The notes under the pieces: generated by a model | Seen by the model: the letters and a program-made list of their open reading frames with translations, nothing else | Databases searched by the model: none | Told to the model about the DNA's origin: nothing | Translations under genes and position numbers: made by a program | Assembly: GCA_965248685.1 (NCBI GenBank) | Contig: CBDFKC010000004.1 | Coordinates: forward strand, 620,001-684,000 | Source: VYFG01 sp965248685 | GTDB lineage: Bacteria; Pseudomonadota; Gammaproteobacteria; Arenicellales; Poriferihabitantaceae | DNA length: 64,000 nucleotides | Direction: 5' to 3' | Shown here: positions 8,444 to 16,175 of the stretch, piece by piece | How positions within the stretch are numbered: the first letter of the stretch is position 1 | Layout: each line of letters begins with the position of its first letter

Positions 8444-9271
8444 TCATGTTGTTCCCTGTCCACTGTGAGAATATACCCGGTGTCCGACGCTTTGCAGAGA
8501 CTTGAGGGATGGATAATCAGTGATCATCAGACCACCGTCCACTACCAGGGTCTGGCCGGTAATAAATGATGCTTCGTCAGATGCTAAAAAGGCGGCGGTA
8601 TTGGCGATTTCTTCAGGAGTTCCCATACGATTGAATAATGACGGCGGCAGCTCCCACCCTCCCTCGGTGTTCCCTTGGGCCGCGGCGGTTTCCTCAGGGC
8701 TGGTTTCAATCCATCCGGGGCTGATTGCGTTGACTCGTATGCCATAGGGTGCCAGTTCCGCGGCAAATGAGCGGGTCATCGCATCAACCCCGGTTTTCGC
8801 TACGCCATACAGTCCCCAATTTCCATGAAATGTCCCGGTTGAGGAAATATTCACGATTGAGTTGCCCTTATTTTTAATTAAATGGGGGGATCCAAGAGCG
8901 GTTACGAAGTAGTTAGAATCAAGGTTGGCGCGTCTAAAGAATTCCCATCGTTCGCCTGGAGATGTATCGGCCTCGACGCCGCAGTGCTGACTTCCACAAC
9001 CTGCATTATTCACGATTATATCCAGTCGACCAAATCGTCCGACAACAGCGTCTATCATAGACTTTACCGCCTGTTCATCTGAAACATCAGTTTTAAAAAA
9101 TGCTCCGCTGAAATTTTTGTCGGCAAGTTCCGCTAAAACATTACTGGCGCGCTTCTCGTTTCGAGCGATGATCGCTACATTAGCACCCTCACTGGCAAAT
9201 CGATGGACGATACTACGCCCGATTCCAAAATTGCCGCCTGTGACCAGCACAGTTTTACCGTTGAATCTCAT
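8444..9271 (-). CDS. SDR family NAD(P)-dependent oxidoreductase
   Basis: Classical short-chain dehydrogenase, 275 aa. It has the cofactor glycine motif VLVTGGNFGIGRSI at the N-terminus, the NNAG motif, the catalytic Ser (NISSTG) and the Tyr-Lys pair (YGVAKTG). The family ending FITGQTLVVDGGLMI is followed by about 25 extra residues, which is slightly unusual. A strong ggaggg ribosome binding site precedes the ATG. The cupin gene lies 44 bp upstream on the same strand, so the two are probably one operon acting on a small keto or hydroxy compound. The substrate is unknown. Confidence 0.9.
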   Translation of the reverse strand: MRFNGKTVLVTGGNFGIGRSIVHRFASEGANVAIIARNEKRASNVLAELADKNFSGAFFKTDVSDEQAVKSMIDAVVGRFGRLDIIVNNAGCGSQHCGVEADTSPGERWEFFRRANLDSNYFVTALGSPHLIKNKGNSIVNISSTGTFHGNWGLYGVAKTGVDAMTRSFAAELAPYGIRVNAISPGWIETSPEETAAAQGNTEGGWELPPSLFNRMGTPEEIANTAAFLASDEASFITGQTLVVDGGLMITDYPSLKSLQSVGHRVYSHSGQGTT

Positions 9272-9315
9272 AATAGTCCCTCCGTGTGTTTTACAATCTT
9301 AATTACCAATGGGCA

Positions 9316-9699
9316 TCATTTTGGGTCCACCGTCATGTGAACTATTTTGATAGCGTCATGTTGTTTCCAGGTGCCGTTGAATCCTTTTTCCAGGAAGAAG
9401 CAATCGCCAGATACAAATCTCTCTTCGTGACCAGTGGCGTCAATAATCGACATCGAACCTTCCACCAATATTACTAATTCGTGATAGGGGTAGTCGGTTA
9501 ATGTTTCTGTATATTGGGTTGCTTCCCAAACTCCTGCCCTTACCTGGGTGGGTGAAGCTATCAGATTATCAAAAACGCGGTGGAACCGCTCTTTTGGGTT
9601 ACCCTCCAGAATATTTCCAACCAAAGGCATTGCTGCCCAGAGAGACATTTTGGGATGATCCATCTCTGGCCCATTAAGGCGCATTACTCTTGCTGACAT
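9316..9699 (-). CDS. Cupin domain protein
   Basis: Single-domain cupin of 127 aa. The core is recognisable as YPYHELVILVEGSMSIID (cupin motif 1 with the metal-site His and Glu) and FVSGDCFFLEKGFNGTWKQ (motif 2 region). The sequence resembles the DUF861/EutQ-type branch often found next to dehydrogenases of small metabolites. It lies 44 bp upstream of the SDR gene on the same strand. It could be an isomerase, a dioxygenase or a binding protein. Confidence 0.82.
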   Translation of the reverse strand: MSARVMRLNGPEMDHPKMSLWAAMPLVGNILEGNPKERFHRVFDNLIASPTQVRAGVWEATQYTETLTDYPYHELVILVEGSMSIIDATGHEERFVSGDCFFLEKGFNGTWKQHDAIKIVHMTVDPK

Positions 9700-9840
9700 G
9701 GGGTCACCTGGATATCATTATTATTACGTAAGATCTTTCGAATTACCGGGTAGTATACTAAGACCTCATGAGTATTATAGAAAAAGACACTTTTCTCCAG
9801 AATACTCCCACAGAAAATTGATGGTAGATTGGTGGAATCC

Positions 9841-10674
9841 ATGAATCAGCGAGAGAAAGTCGCAAATTTTCGTGCGCTGCACAATCGGACAGGCGCCTTT
9901 GTTATGCCAAATCCGTGGGATCCAGGGTCTGCCCGAATTTTAGCGTCGATGAATTTTGAAGCGTTGGCGACTACCAGTGCGGGGTTCGCTCATTCCCAGG
10001 GAGTAACAGATGGTTCGGTCAGTCGTGATCAGGTCTTAGGCCATTGCAGAACAATTGTTGAGGCTACCGACCTGCCAGTATCTGCGGATCTTGAAAATGG
10101 ATATGGAGACAGTCCGGATAAAGTTGCTGAAACAATTGAACTCGCGGCAAATGCCGGTTTGGTCGGTGGTTCCATAGAAGATTATACCAACCAACCTGAA
10201 AATCCGATCATTGATTTTAATCTGGCGGTAGAGAGAGTTCAGGCGGCGGTAGAGGCGAAGGGGAGGTTACCCTATGATTTCGTTTTGACTGCGCGTTGTG
10301 AAAACTATGTTTGGGGACGTAATGATCTAGACGATACCATCAGGCGTCTACAGGCTTTTGAGGATGCCGGTGCCGACGTACTCTATGCTCCAGGGCTTCA
10401 GGATCTCCATACTATTGGCTCTGTTTGCGATGCTTTAACCAAGCCGGTTAACGTGGTCATAGAAATTTCTAACCCTAAATTGAAACTCAAAGACCTGGAA
10501 GACACTGGGGTAAAACGGATTAGCATTGGATCCGTTCTGTTCTTACAGGCGTATGGTGCGTTTATCCGCGCGGCAAACGAGATTCAGCAGCTGGGCACCT
10601 TCGAGTTTTCATCGGACATAATTGGCTTTTCAGAATTAGAAGCTATTTTTGATCGTTCCGGAGACGGGAACTGA
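9841..10674 (+). CDS. Isocitrate lyase / PEP mutase family protein
   Basis: Cytoplasmic TIM-barrel enzyme of 277 aa. Family signatures are AFVMPNPWDPGSARIL near the N-terminus, the metal-binding strand VSADLENGYGDSPDKVAETI, then VGGSIEDYTN and FVLTARCENYVWGR. Such proteins cleave or form C-C or C-P bonds next to a 2-oxo acid (methylisocitrate, oxaloacetate, phosphonopyruvate). Short members of about 270 aa like this one are mostly uncharacterised. The ATG at 9841 has a ggtggaa ribosome binding site; an in-frame TTG at 9829 is less likely. It is divergent from the cupin gene. Confidence 0.88.
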   Translation: MNQREKVANFRALHNRTGAFVMPNPWDPGSARILASMNFEALATTSAGFAHSQGVTDGSVSRDQVLGHCRTIVEATDLPVSADLENGYGDSPDKVAETIELAANAGLVGGSIEDYTNQPENPIIDFNLAVERVQAAVEAKGRLPYDFVLTARCENYVWGRNDLDDTIRRLQAFEDAGADVLYAPGLQDLHTIGSVCDALTKPVNVVIEISNPKLKLKDLEDTGVKRISIGSVLFLQAYGAFIRAANEIQQLGTFEFSSDIIGFSELEAIFDRSGDGN

Positions 10675-10801
10675 TGAAAACAAAGAGAGACAATAATTGT
10701 CGGAGTTCTACTTATTGATCGTCACTATGAAGCAGCGACACCGCTATTGCATTACTGTCTAAACTGTTTCGCCTCTGAGTGTGTTTACAAAGAATTTACC
10801 A

Positions 10802-11731
10802 CTACACTTGTTCGGCAGCACACCAATTAGGAATATAGCCACGGTTCCGGAGTTCTAAGATTTCCTCCAGGTATCGTTTGTCCTCATAATTTCGATACTC
10901 CGACAGACAAGTCCATGCGTACTTGTAGGCATGCTCCTGATCGGGAGATACAGCAAAGGTTTTTGGATCGTTCCGGTCAAAGTTGGGACTACCCACTACT
11001 TTGTGTGCCGCCAGCAGACCGCCAGTTAATGCAGCGAGGGCGAGATTGGTATCAACATATGTAGAGCAAATTCTGACGGCCTGTGTAGCGGTTACCATAT
11101 GCAATGCAAAGAAATTTCTGGTACTACGATAGATATCAAGTGCAGTTTTTGCACAATCTGAGATATCAGTGGTGCGACCATTGGGATAGTCATCCGCCTC
11201 AATCAATGCCCGAATATTTTCAGTGAACCTTGGGCGACTAAAAACTCTTGGGCCGGCAGATACCTGTTTTTGCATTTCGTTTTGTAATTCAATTCTCTGG
11301 TCGACGCTAACCGGGACATGCTGATGACTACTGGCAATGTAAGCAAGGGCTGCAGCAGTATCGACCTCCGAATTAAAATCTAAGGCATATCCCAGTCGAA
11401 TTATTGGGTGGAAGGCTTCCATGGCCAGGCTGCTAATGAACTCCGGCAGATATTCTCTTACCGTAGAATCGATTCCCTTTTTTGCAACCTCCTGACTAAA
11501 CCACCCGAACAGTGCGGGATAAGATTCATTACTCCCTATATCGTCTCGCCAGTTCGGACTGGGTTTCTGTAACGGAATTTCATGCAACTTCTCTTGGTAT
11601 TGTTTCCGATAGGCAACAAGGGTATCAAATTCCCCACCCAAGCCGGCGATAGCACATAGTGTCATCGGCATATGATCGGCATTATTGGATGGTTGGTAGC
11701 GTGGATCAAAACGGACTCCATCGATTAGCAA
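10802..11731 (-). CDS. Questin oxidase-like protein (DUF4243)
   Basis: Protein of 309 aa matching the questin oxidase family: the N-terminal NNADHMPMTLCAIAGLGG segment, the central FHPIIRLGYALDF with its histidine, and the ALTGGLLAAHKVVG region. In fungi such enzymes open an anthraquinone ring in a Baeyer-Villiger-like step; bacterial members have no settled role. The frame appears to begin with TTG at 11731; no in-frame ATG is available upstream. A MerR-type promoter lies about 55-85 bp upstream, so expression is probably switched on by a thiol, metal, aldehyde or drug signal. The gene stands alone. Confidence 0.8.
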   Translation of the reverse strand: MLIDGVRFDPRYQPSNNADHMPMTLCAIAGLGGEFDTLVAYRKQYQEKLHEIPLQKPSPNWRDDIGSNESYPALFGWFSQEVAKKGIDSTVREYLPEFISSLAMEAFHPIIRLGYALDFNSEVDTAAALAYIASSHQHVPVSVDQRIELQNEMQKQVSAGPRVFSRPRFTENIRALIEADDYPNGRTTDISDCAKTALDIYRSTRNFFALHMVTATQAVRICSTYVDTNLALAALTGGLLAAHKVVGSPNFDRNDPKTFAVSPDQEHAYKYAWTCLSEYRNYEDKRYLEEILELRNRGYIPNWCAAEQV

Positions 11732-11784
11732 TTCTTGTAGAGTATTTATTTGGCTTCCTCTGGGTTGTCAGAATCAGTAGTATT

Positions 11785-11815
11785 ACTATACAAGTTAAAG
11801 TTAACTTTAAGTCAA
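11785..11815 (-). promoter_or_regulatory. MerR-type promoter with 19-bp spacer and palindromic operator
   Basis: On the minus strand TTGACT (11815-11810) and TATAGT (11790-11785) are separated by exactly 19 bp. The spacer region holds a perfect 16-bp palindrome, ttaaagttaactttaa (11795-11810). An over-long spacer with a centred dyad is the hallmark of promoters activated by MerR-family regulators such as SoxR or AdhR/NmlR. It drives the questin-oxidase-like gene, with the transcript start expected near 11778. No merR gene is in the window. Confidence 0.65.
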
Positions 11816-11895
11816 GTGCTTACAACTAAAACATAGGGGCAGTATACCTATCTCTTCCAATTCGGGAGATATGTATATTGTCCCGCTAATTCTGG

Positions 11896-12408
11896 TTAGA
11901 TAGGGCTTTTGGGGTTTCGGTATTCGTAGATGTCTGCCGGAGGCTTTAGGGGCAGACGGTCGTGGGGCAGGGCATAAAACAATGGCTCTTCGCTGAGTTC
12001 TAGGGAGGACTCATAGTCTGGTCTCATCATGACCGAAGAGTTTTCGCGAATTGATTGATCCATGGCCTTTTTAAGATCGATAGCAGTTTGTTGATCCCAT
12101 GCCATTGTGTAGTATCTGGGTTGGTGTTGATCGCTGTGGCGGAGCCAGAGATAGATTGCCGAACCTTCTTCAATACTGGCGGCAAGTACTACGGAGTCCT
12201 CTTCAGCTGATATTGCTACGATTGAGTCGATGGGCTGGGGGCGGCCAAGTAAGTTAACCAGTGCTGAATAATTTAGAACCACCAGCGCAATTAATGCCAG
12301 GACTGCTAACACCCGCACCAACAGTCGCCGCCGCGACCACACCGCAATGATTGCGAGGGCGCATCCGACTAATACGAACAACAGGTAAAGTGGTGGAATA
12401 TTCTCCAC
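11896..12408 (-). CDS. Small membrane protein of the ExbB/ExbD-like operon, unknown
   Basis: Protein of 170 aa, third gene of the operon. It has two hydrophobic segments at the N-terminus (about residues 6-24 and 30-50, with RRRLLVR between them) and a soluble C-terminal part of about 115 residues. I recognise no domain. It starts with GTG that overlaps the TAG stop of the ExbD-like gene by one base (taGTG), which implies translational coupling. Its likely place is the inner membrane with the soluble part in the periplasm (or the reverse), working with the proton-channel pair. Confidence 0.6.
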   Translation of the reverse strand: MENIPPLYLLFVLVGCALAIIAVWSRRRLLVRVLAVLALIALVVLNYSALVNLLGRPQPIDSIVAISAEEDSVVLAASIEEGSAIYLWLRHSDQHQPRYYTMAWDQQTAIDLKKAMDQSIRENSSVMMRPDYESSLELSEEPLFYALPHDRLPLKPPADIYEYRNPKSPI

Positions 12409-13025
12409 TATTTTCGTCCGGCCTCACGCAATGGTTTGAACAGGCTATGCACACTTCCCCGTACCAGAGAGCCGGTATCATTCAATTTAAATCGAGCCAG
12501 GGTTAATTCCTGGCCCTGATATCTAATTTGGGCCCTGGTAAATAATATTGGAACTATCTGAGTGACGCCCTCTTTTATCACCTTTGTGCTGATTACCGCT
12601 TCGACATCAATCGGCGGCGGATTCTTGGGATCGATTCTGTAAGCATGGGCATTGACCACGTATTCACCAGATTGCATGCCCCGGGTATATGCACTCTCGT
12701 GATTGATGCTGGACAGGTCCATGGTTTTGCCCAAATCGTCCCGCAATAAATTGAATACAGCGCCACCCTTATTGGAATAGCCTACCGGAATGTCGCCAGG
12801 AGCCTGAACCCATAGATCAACATCGGCGTCCATATCTTCCGGCCAGGTTATTTCGACCATTACGTTTCCCGGAACTGGCGCATCCGAAACGTTTTTTATG
12901 CCGTCTGGAGAAATATGGGGTAACAGCAATACAATAACCGCCAGAAACCCCAGCAGGGCAAGACTCAGAACATCGCGAAAAAGAGTATCGCCAGGTTCGC
13001 CCTGGTCCTGAAAAGGATCAAGCAT
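12408..13025 (-). CDS. ExbD-like protein with an Asp-rich beta domain
   Basis: Protein of 205 aa. A short cytoplasmic head (residues 1-15) leads into one membrane helix, LFRDVLSLALLGFLAVIVLLLP, whose Asp18 sits where ExbD/TolR carry their proton-conducting aspartate. The rest is periplasmic and does not look like ExbD: it holds EITWPEDMDADVDLWVQAPG (residues 58-77), similar to the D-x-D-x-D-L-x-V pattern of DUF2135/YfaP-like beta domains. It lies 15 bp after the ExbB-like gene and overlaps the next gene by one base. It is probably the force-transmitting or ligand-binding partner of the channel. Confidence 0.7.
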   Translation of the reverse strand: MLDPFQDQGEPGDTLFRDVLSLALLGFLAVIVLLLPHISPDGIKNVSDAPVPGNVMVEITWPEDMDADVDLWVQAPGDIPVGYSNKGGAVFNLLRDDLGKTMDLSSINHESAYTRGMQSGEYVVNAHAYRIDPKNPPPIDVEAVISTKVIKEGVTQIVPILFTRAQIRYQGQELTLARFKLNDTGSLVRGSVHSLFKPLREAGRK

Positions 13026-13040
13026 TTTCGTGTGCGGGCA

Positions 13041-13685
13041 CTAAATAACTTCCTGATAATTATTTAATCGAGGACCTTCGGAATTCTCGATAATGGCGTT
13101 CACCAGGTTGACCGTGCCAGTAGCAAGAACCTGATAGCACATGGTCAGCCAGACATGCAGCACTGCGCCGACCAATGTGGTGTAGAGCGCTACCGACATG
13201 CCCTGAATTAGCGTAGAAACCATTGGCGCAACGGACGCTACATCGGCGACCCGTTCAGCATCAACGCCGCTCAGAGAAATTATAAAACCGATCACAGTCC
13301 CGATCAGTCCCAACAAAATCAGATTATTTGAAATCGCGCGAATGACGCTAATGCGTGAATACAAACGAGAACGTAAACACTCGGCAATAGCGGTGCGGGA
13401 GTCTCCCTCAGTTTGACGAACCAGGTCTATATACCATTGCGCCCGGGATGGCCCAAACTGTTCCGGTTCGATTACCGCGTTGAGTTCCCGTGAACAGCGA
13501 ATAATTTTCGCCAGACAAATAAGCCAGCCAATAATAAATACGCCGACAATAACCAGGCTGATATGGGTGACATCCTGTTCGATCATGGCGCTGACCCAAC
13601 CTTCCATCCAGACGTATACAACAATCGCAAGGGCGGCGATATTTAATATGATAAAACGAAACAATAAAAGATAGGCGCGGCGCAT
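13041..13685 (-). CDS. MotA/TolQ/ExbB proton channel family protein
   Basis: Inner-membrane protein of 214 aa with four hydrophobic stretches (about residues 5-28, 40-60, 115-140 and 155-180). The last two contain the family core ILLGLIGTVIGFIISLSG and MSVALYTTLVGAVLHVW, matching the helices that form the proton path in TolQ/ExbB/MotA. It is the first gene of a three-gene operon with an ExbD-like protein and a small membrane protein. No TonB, TolA, Pal or flagellar gene is nearby, so it powers something other than the standard systems. Confidence 0.85.
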   Translation of the reverse strand: MRRAYLLLFRFIILNIAALAIVVYVWMEGWVSAMIEQDVTHISLVIVGVFIIGWLICLAKIIRCSRELNAVIEPEQFGPSRAQWYIDLVRQTEGDSRTAIAECLRSRLYSRISVIRAISNNLILLGLIGTVIGFIISLSGVDAERVADVASVAPMVSTLIQGMSVALYTTLVGAVLHVWLTMCYQVLATGTVNLVNAIIENSEGPRLNNYQEVI

Positions 13686-13855
13686 CGGTCCAGCATCTCC
13701 GGAAAATTTTTCTCCATTCTAACCAACTTTACAGGGTGCAATCCAATTTAATCAGCAACACGCTTTTAAACATCTATATTGCAGCTTGCACCTGCACTAA
13801 GGCAGTAGAAGTTAGGGTGAAGTTTTGCCAAAAACCCCTGTGACCGGATAAGTAA

Positions 13856-14914
13856 TTAGTCCGAAACGATATCGCTGTGAAAACGCATTGCGATGTCAGG
13901 GTAACTCCGAATCCACCGTTCCCAGTACTTCACTCCAAACACGTTTGGCCTGCGCTGGCTACTCATGGAACTCGCCCCCTCAAGCATTTCTGAGCGTGTT
14001 GGCATGATGCCGGCATTTTTGTGTTGTGGACTATTGCGTGCTTTGGCTATTAGTGCCGGATCAACGGGTAACGGGTCCAGTACCATATCGAGTTCGGGAT
14101 GATAAAAATAGGCTGATGAGTAACGAGGGCTTGCGGAGATATTGCGAACTCGATGAGGAGTGGCGACGAAATAGTTATGGGTCATCATCTGGAGTAATTC
14201 ACCGATATTAACCACCAAGCTACCGCGCATTGGCTCGATGCTGAACCATTGTCCTTCTGGCGTTCGTGCTTCCAGCCCACTTTGCCGGTCTTGTAATAAC
14301 AAAGTTAAAAAACCGGAATCCTTGTGGACACCCACTCCCTGTTGATTATTTTTGGATTTGGGATAACGAATCAATTTGGCATAGGGCGATGGTTCACCAA
14401 ATGCTTGGCGAATCTGGTTTGGGGGCATGCCAAGTGACATCGACATTATTTCGAGTAGCGAATGGGATACCCCGTCTAGTTTTCGTAAAAATCCACTGAT
14501 GGTTGTTTGAAATCCAGCGAGTGCGTTTTCGTCAGGCCACTGATTTGGTCCGATCAGGCGATGGTAGTAAGGAACGGGGTGGACCATGGCTTCGCGATCA
14601 GGACCGATATCCACCTGTTCGCGGTAGTCGACAACGTTATTGGTCAGCTCCGAACCCAGTTTTTCCCACCCCCTGAAGTGGGGCGAATCCTGCTTATCAA
14701 TTTTTTGTTTTTCCGATACTGATAAATCAAAAAAAGATTTGATTGCAGCCAGGTATTGATCGGCGGTGTCTAATGAGATGCCGTGATTGACCAGATAAAA
14801 AAATCCCACGTGATGGCAAACCTCCCGAACCTGTTCGATCAGGTCTCGGCGTTGGGCAGGGTTTCCATGAAACCAATATTCCATATCGATAGTGGGGGCG
14901 ACGATGGCGTCCAT
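13856..14914 (-). CDS. Isopenicillin N synthase-like 2-oxoglutarate/Fe(II) oxygenase
   Basis: Soluble oxygenase of 352 aa. The facial triad is H197-x-D199 (GVHKDSG) and H254 (TPHRVRN), and the 2-oxoglutarate anchor is R264-x-S266 (PRYSSAYFYHP). The start at 14914 gives a normal family opening (MDAIVAPTIDMEYW); an in-frame start at 15025 would overlap the preceding M24 gene by 53 bp. Such enzymes hydroxylate or cyclise amino-acid-like substrates. It is the third gene of a minus-strand set with two creatinase-family hydrolases, 58 bp after the second, so all three probably act on one compound. Confidence 0.87.
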   Translation of the reverse strand: MDAIVAPTIDMEYWFHGNPAQRRDLIEQVREVCHHVGFFYLVNHGISLDTADQYLAAIKSFFDLSVSEKQKIDKQDSPHFRGWEKLGSELTNNVVDYREQVDIGPDREAMVHPVPYYHRLIGPNQWPDENALAGFQTTISGFLRKLDGVSHSLLEIMSMSLGMPPNQIRQAFGEPSPYAKLIRYPKSKNNQQGVGVHKDSGFLTLLLQDRQSGLEARTPEGQWFSIEPMRGSLVVNIGELLQMMTHNYFVATPHRVRNISASPRYSSAYFYHPELDMVLDPLPVDPALIAKARNSPQHKNAGIMPTRSEMLEGASSMSSQRRPNVFGVKYWERWIRSYPDIAMRFHSDIVSD

Positions 14915-14972
14915 GGTTCCAGATGAGAGTGAAACTGCCGGGTTCGAATGATCTTTGTTTGCAGACAATTTT

Positions 14973-16124
14973 CTAATTAACCACCAATTCGGTAGGTGCG
15001 TGATTAACTTGTTCGCAAGCACCACTTGTCACGATACAGGTTTCGCCAAGGGACATGGTCAAACCACTGCGATCATCCAGCAGAATCATATGCATGAAAA
15101 ATACCATGCCAGCTTCAATTACATCAGGATGGTCGCGCCAGATCATCGGCCAGTCCATCCAGGTGGGGGGATACGAAATACCTAATGAATAACCACAGGC
15201 TTTAAGCGCAGCATCACCATATCCGGCTTTGGTTAATCCATTCACGTGGGCCTGATAAATCTGGCCCACAGTATTACCTGGTCGTAAGGTTTCTTTGCAG
15301 GCGGCAAGGGCGTCCTTGCAGGCATCAAACATGCCGAGCTGAACGCTGTCAGGCTTGCCGGTAATTACCACGCTCATGGCGGCAGCGTGATAATGACGAT
15401 AGGCGGAGGCAAATTCATGTTGCACCTGATCGGTTTCGCCAACATGATTTTTACCGGTGTGATATCGCACCATCATGGCGTCTTCGCCGGCCCCCATGGG
15501 CCACCGACTGGCGCTGGGGTCACCGTCTGCCGACATCATCACCTGCATCATCTCGCCATACACATCCCCTAGAAATGCGCCGGGAACGCTACGGGTATTC
15601 GCTATGTTCCAGCCCTGATCGCAAATCTCGCCGGCCTTGCGAACATAAACCAATTCCGCATCGCTCTTGACCAAACGCGCTTCCCTGACAACGTCCGACC
15701 CATCAAGGGTTTTGCAGAATCCGTCCAGCGCCTGGTCCACCATACGGCCGCGCTGGGCGGTCAACCCATAGGCGTGATACTCGATGGCTATGCGCTGATT
15801 TTTGCAACCGTATTGCTGCATGATGTCACGCAACTCAATTGCAGGATTAACCCCGTCACCATCTTCCCAAATACGAATATCTTCGATCACAGAGGTCAGC
15901 CGGGATTGAATACGATCGGCGCTGCGCGTCATCAGAAAAAGCTTACTGTCAGCTCCGAGATACATTCCCTGGAACATGGTGTAACCGGATGTATCGTATC
16001 CAGTAAGGTAGTACATACTCTCCTGTCGAAAAATCAATATACCGTCAATCCGGGCTTCGATAAGTTTGCGGCATACCCGTTGCTGGCGTTGGTTGAATTC
16101 ATCTTTGCTGAAGTGAAGTGACAT
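14973..16124 (-). CDS. M24 (creatinase/Xaa-Pro peptidase fold) hydrolase lacking the metal ligands
   Basis: Protein of 383 aa. The N-terminal creatinase-type domain includes ILIFRQESMYYLTGYDTSGY, and a C-terminal pita-bread domain follows. The five metal ligands of M24 peptidases appear absent: the usual paired-Asp strand reads EFASAYRHYHAA, the GHG-type histidine segment reads CGYSLGISYPP, and the usual T-x-E-P reads FFMHMIL. Loss of metal is known for creatinase and ectoine hydrolase in this fold. The YLTGYDT segment is reminiscent of ectoine hydrolase (DoeA/EutD), but I cannot assign a substrate. It lies between a creatinase-like gene and a 2-oxoglutarate oxygenase gene. Confidence 0.8.
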   Translation of the reverse strand: MSLHFSKDEFNQRQQRVCRKLIEARIDGILIFRQESMYYLTGYDTSGYTMFQGMYLGADSKLFLMTRSADRIQSRLTSVIEDIRIWEDGDGVNPAIELRDIMQQYGCKNQRIAIEYHAYGLTAQRGRMVDQALDGFCKTLDGSDVVREARLVKSDAELVYVRKAGEICDQGWNIANTRSVPGAFLGDVYGEMMQVMMSADGDPSASRWPMGAGEDAMMVRYHTGKNHVGETDQVQHEFASAYRHYHAAAMSVVITGKPDSVQLGMFDACKDALAACKETLRPGNTVGQIYQAHVNGLTKAGYGDAALKACGYSLGISYPPTWMDWPMIWRDHPDVIEAGMVFFMHMILLDDRSGLTMSLGETCIVTSGACEQVNHAPTELVVN

Positions 16125-16175
16125 CGGACCAATTTAGTTAGGGTTGGTAGTCATCTGAAAGTCTGATAATAAAAA

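Noticed and set aside
13856..14914. Beta-lactam antibiotic biosynthesis because of the isopenicillin N synthase similarity
   Set aside because: The family name covers many plain 2-oxoglutarate oxygenases; no ACV synthetase or other beta-lactam gene is near.
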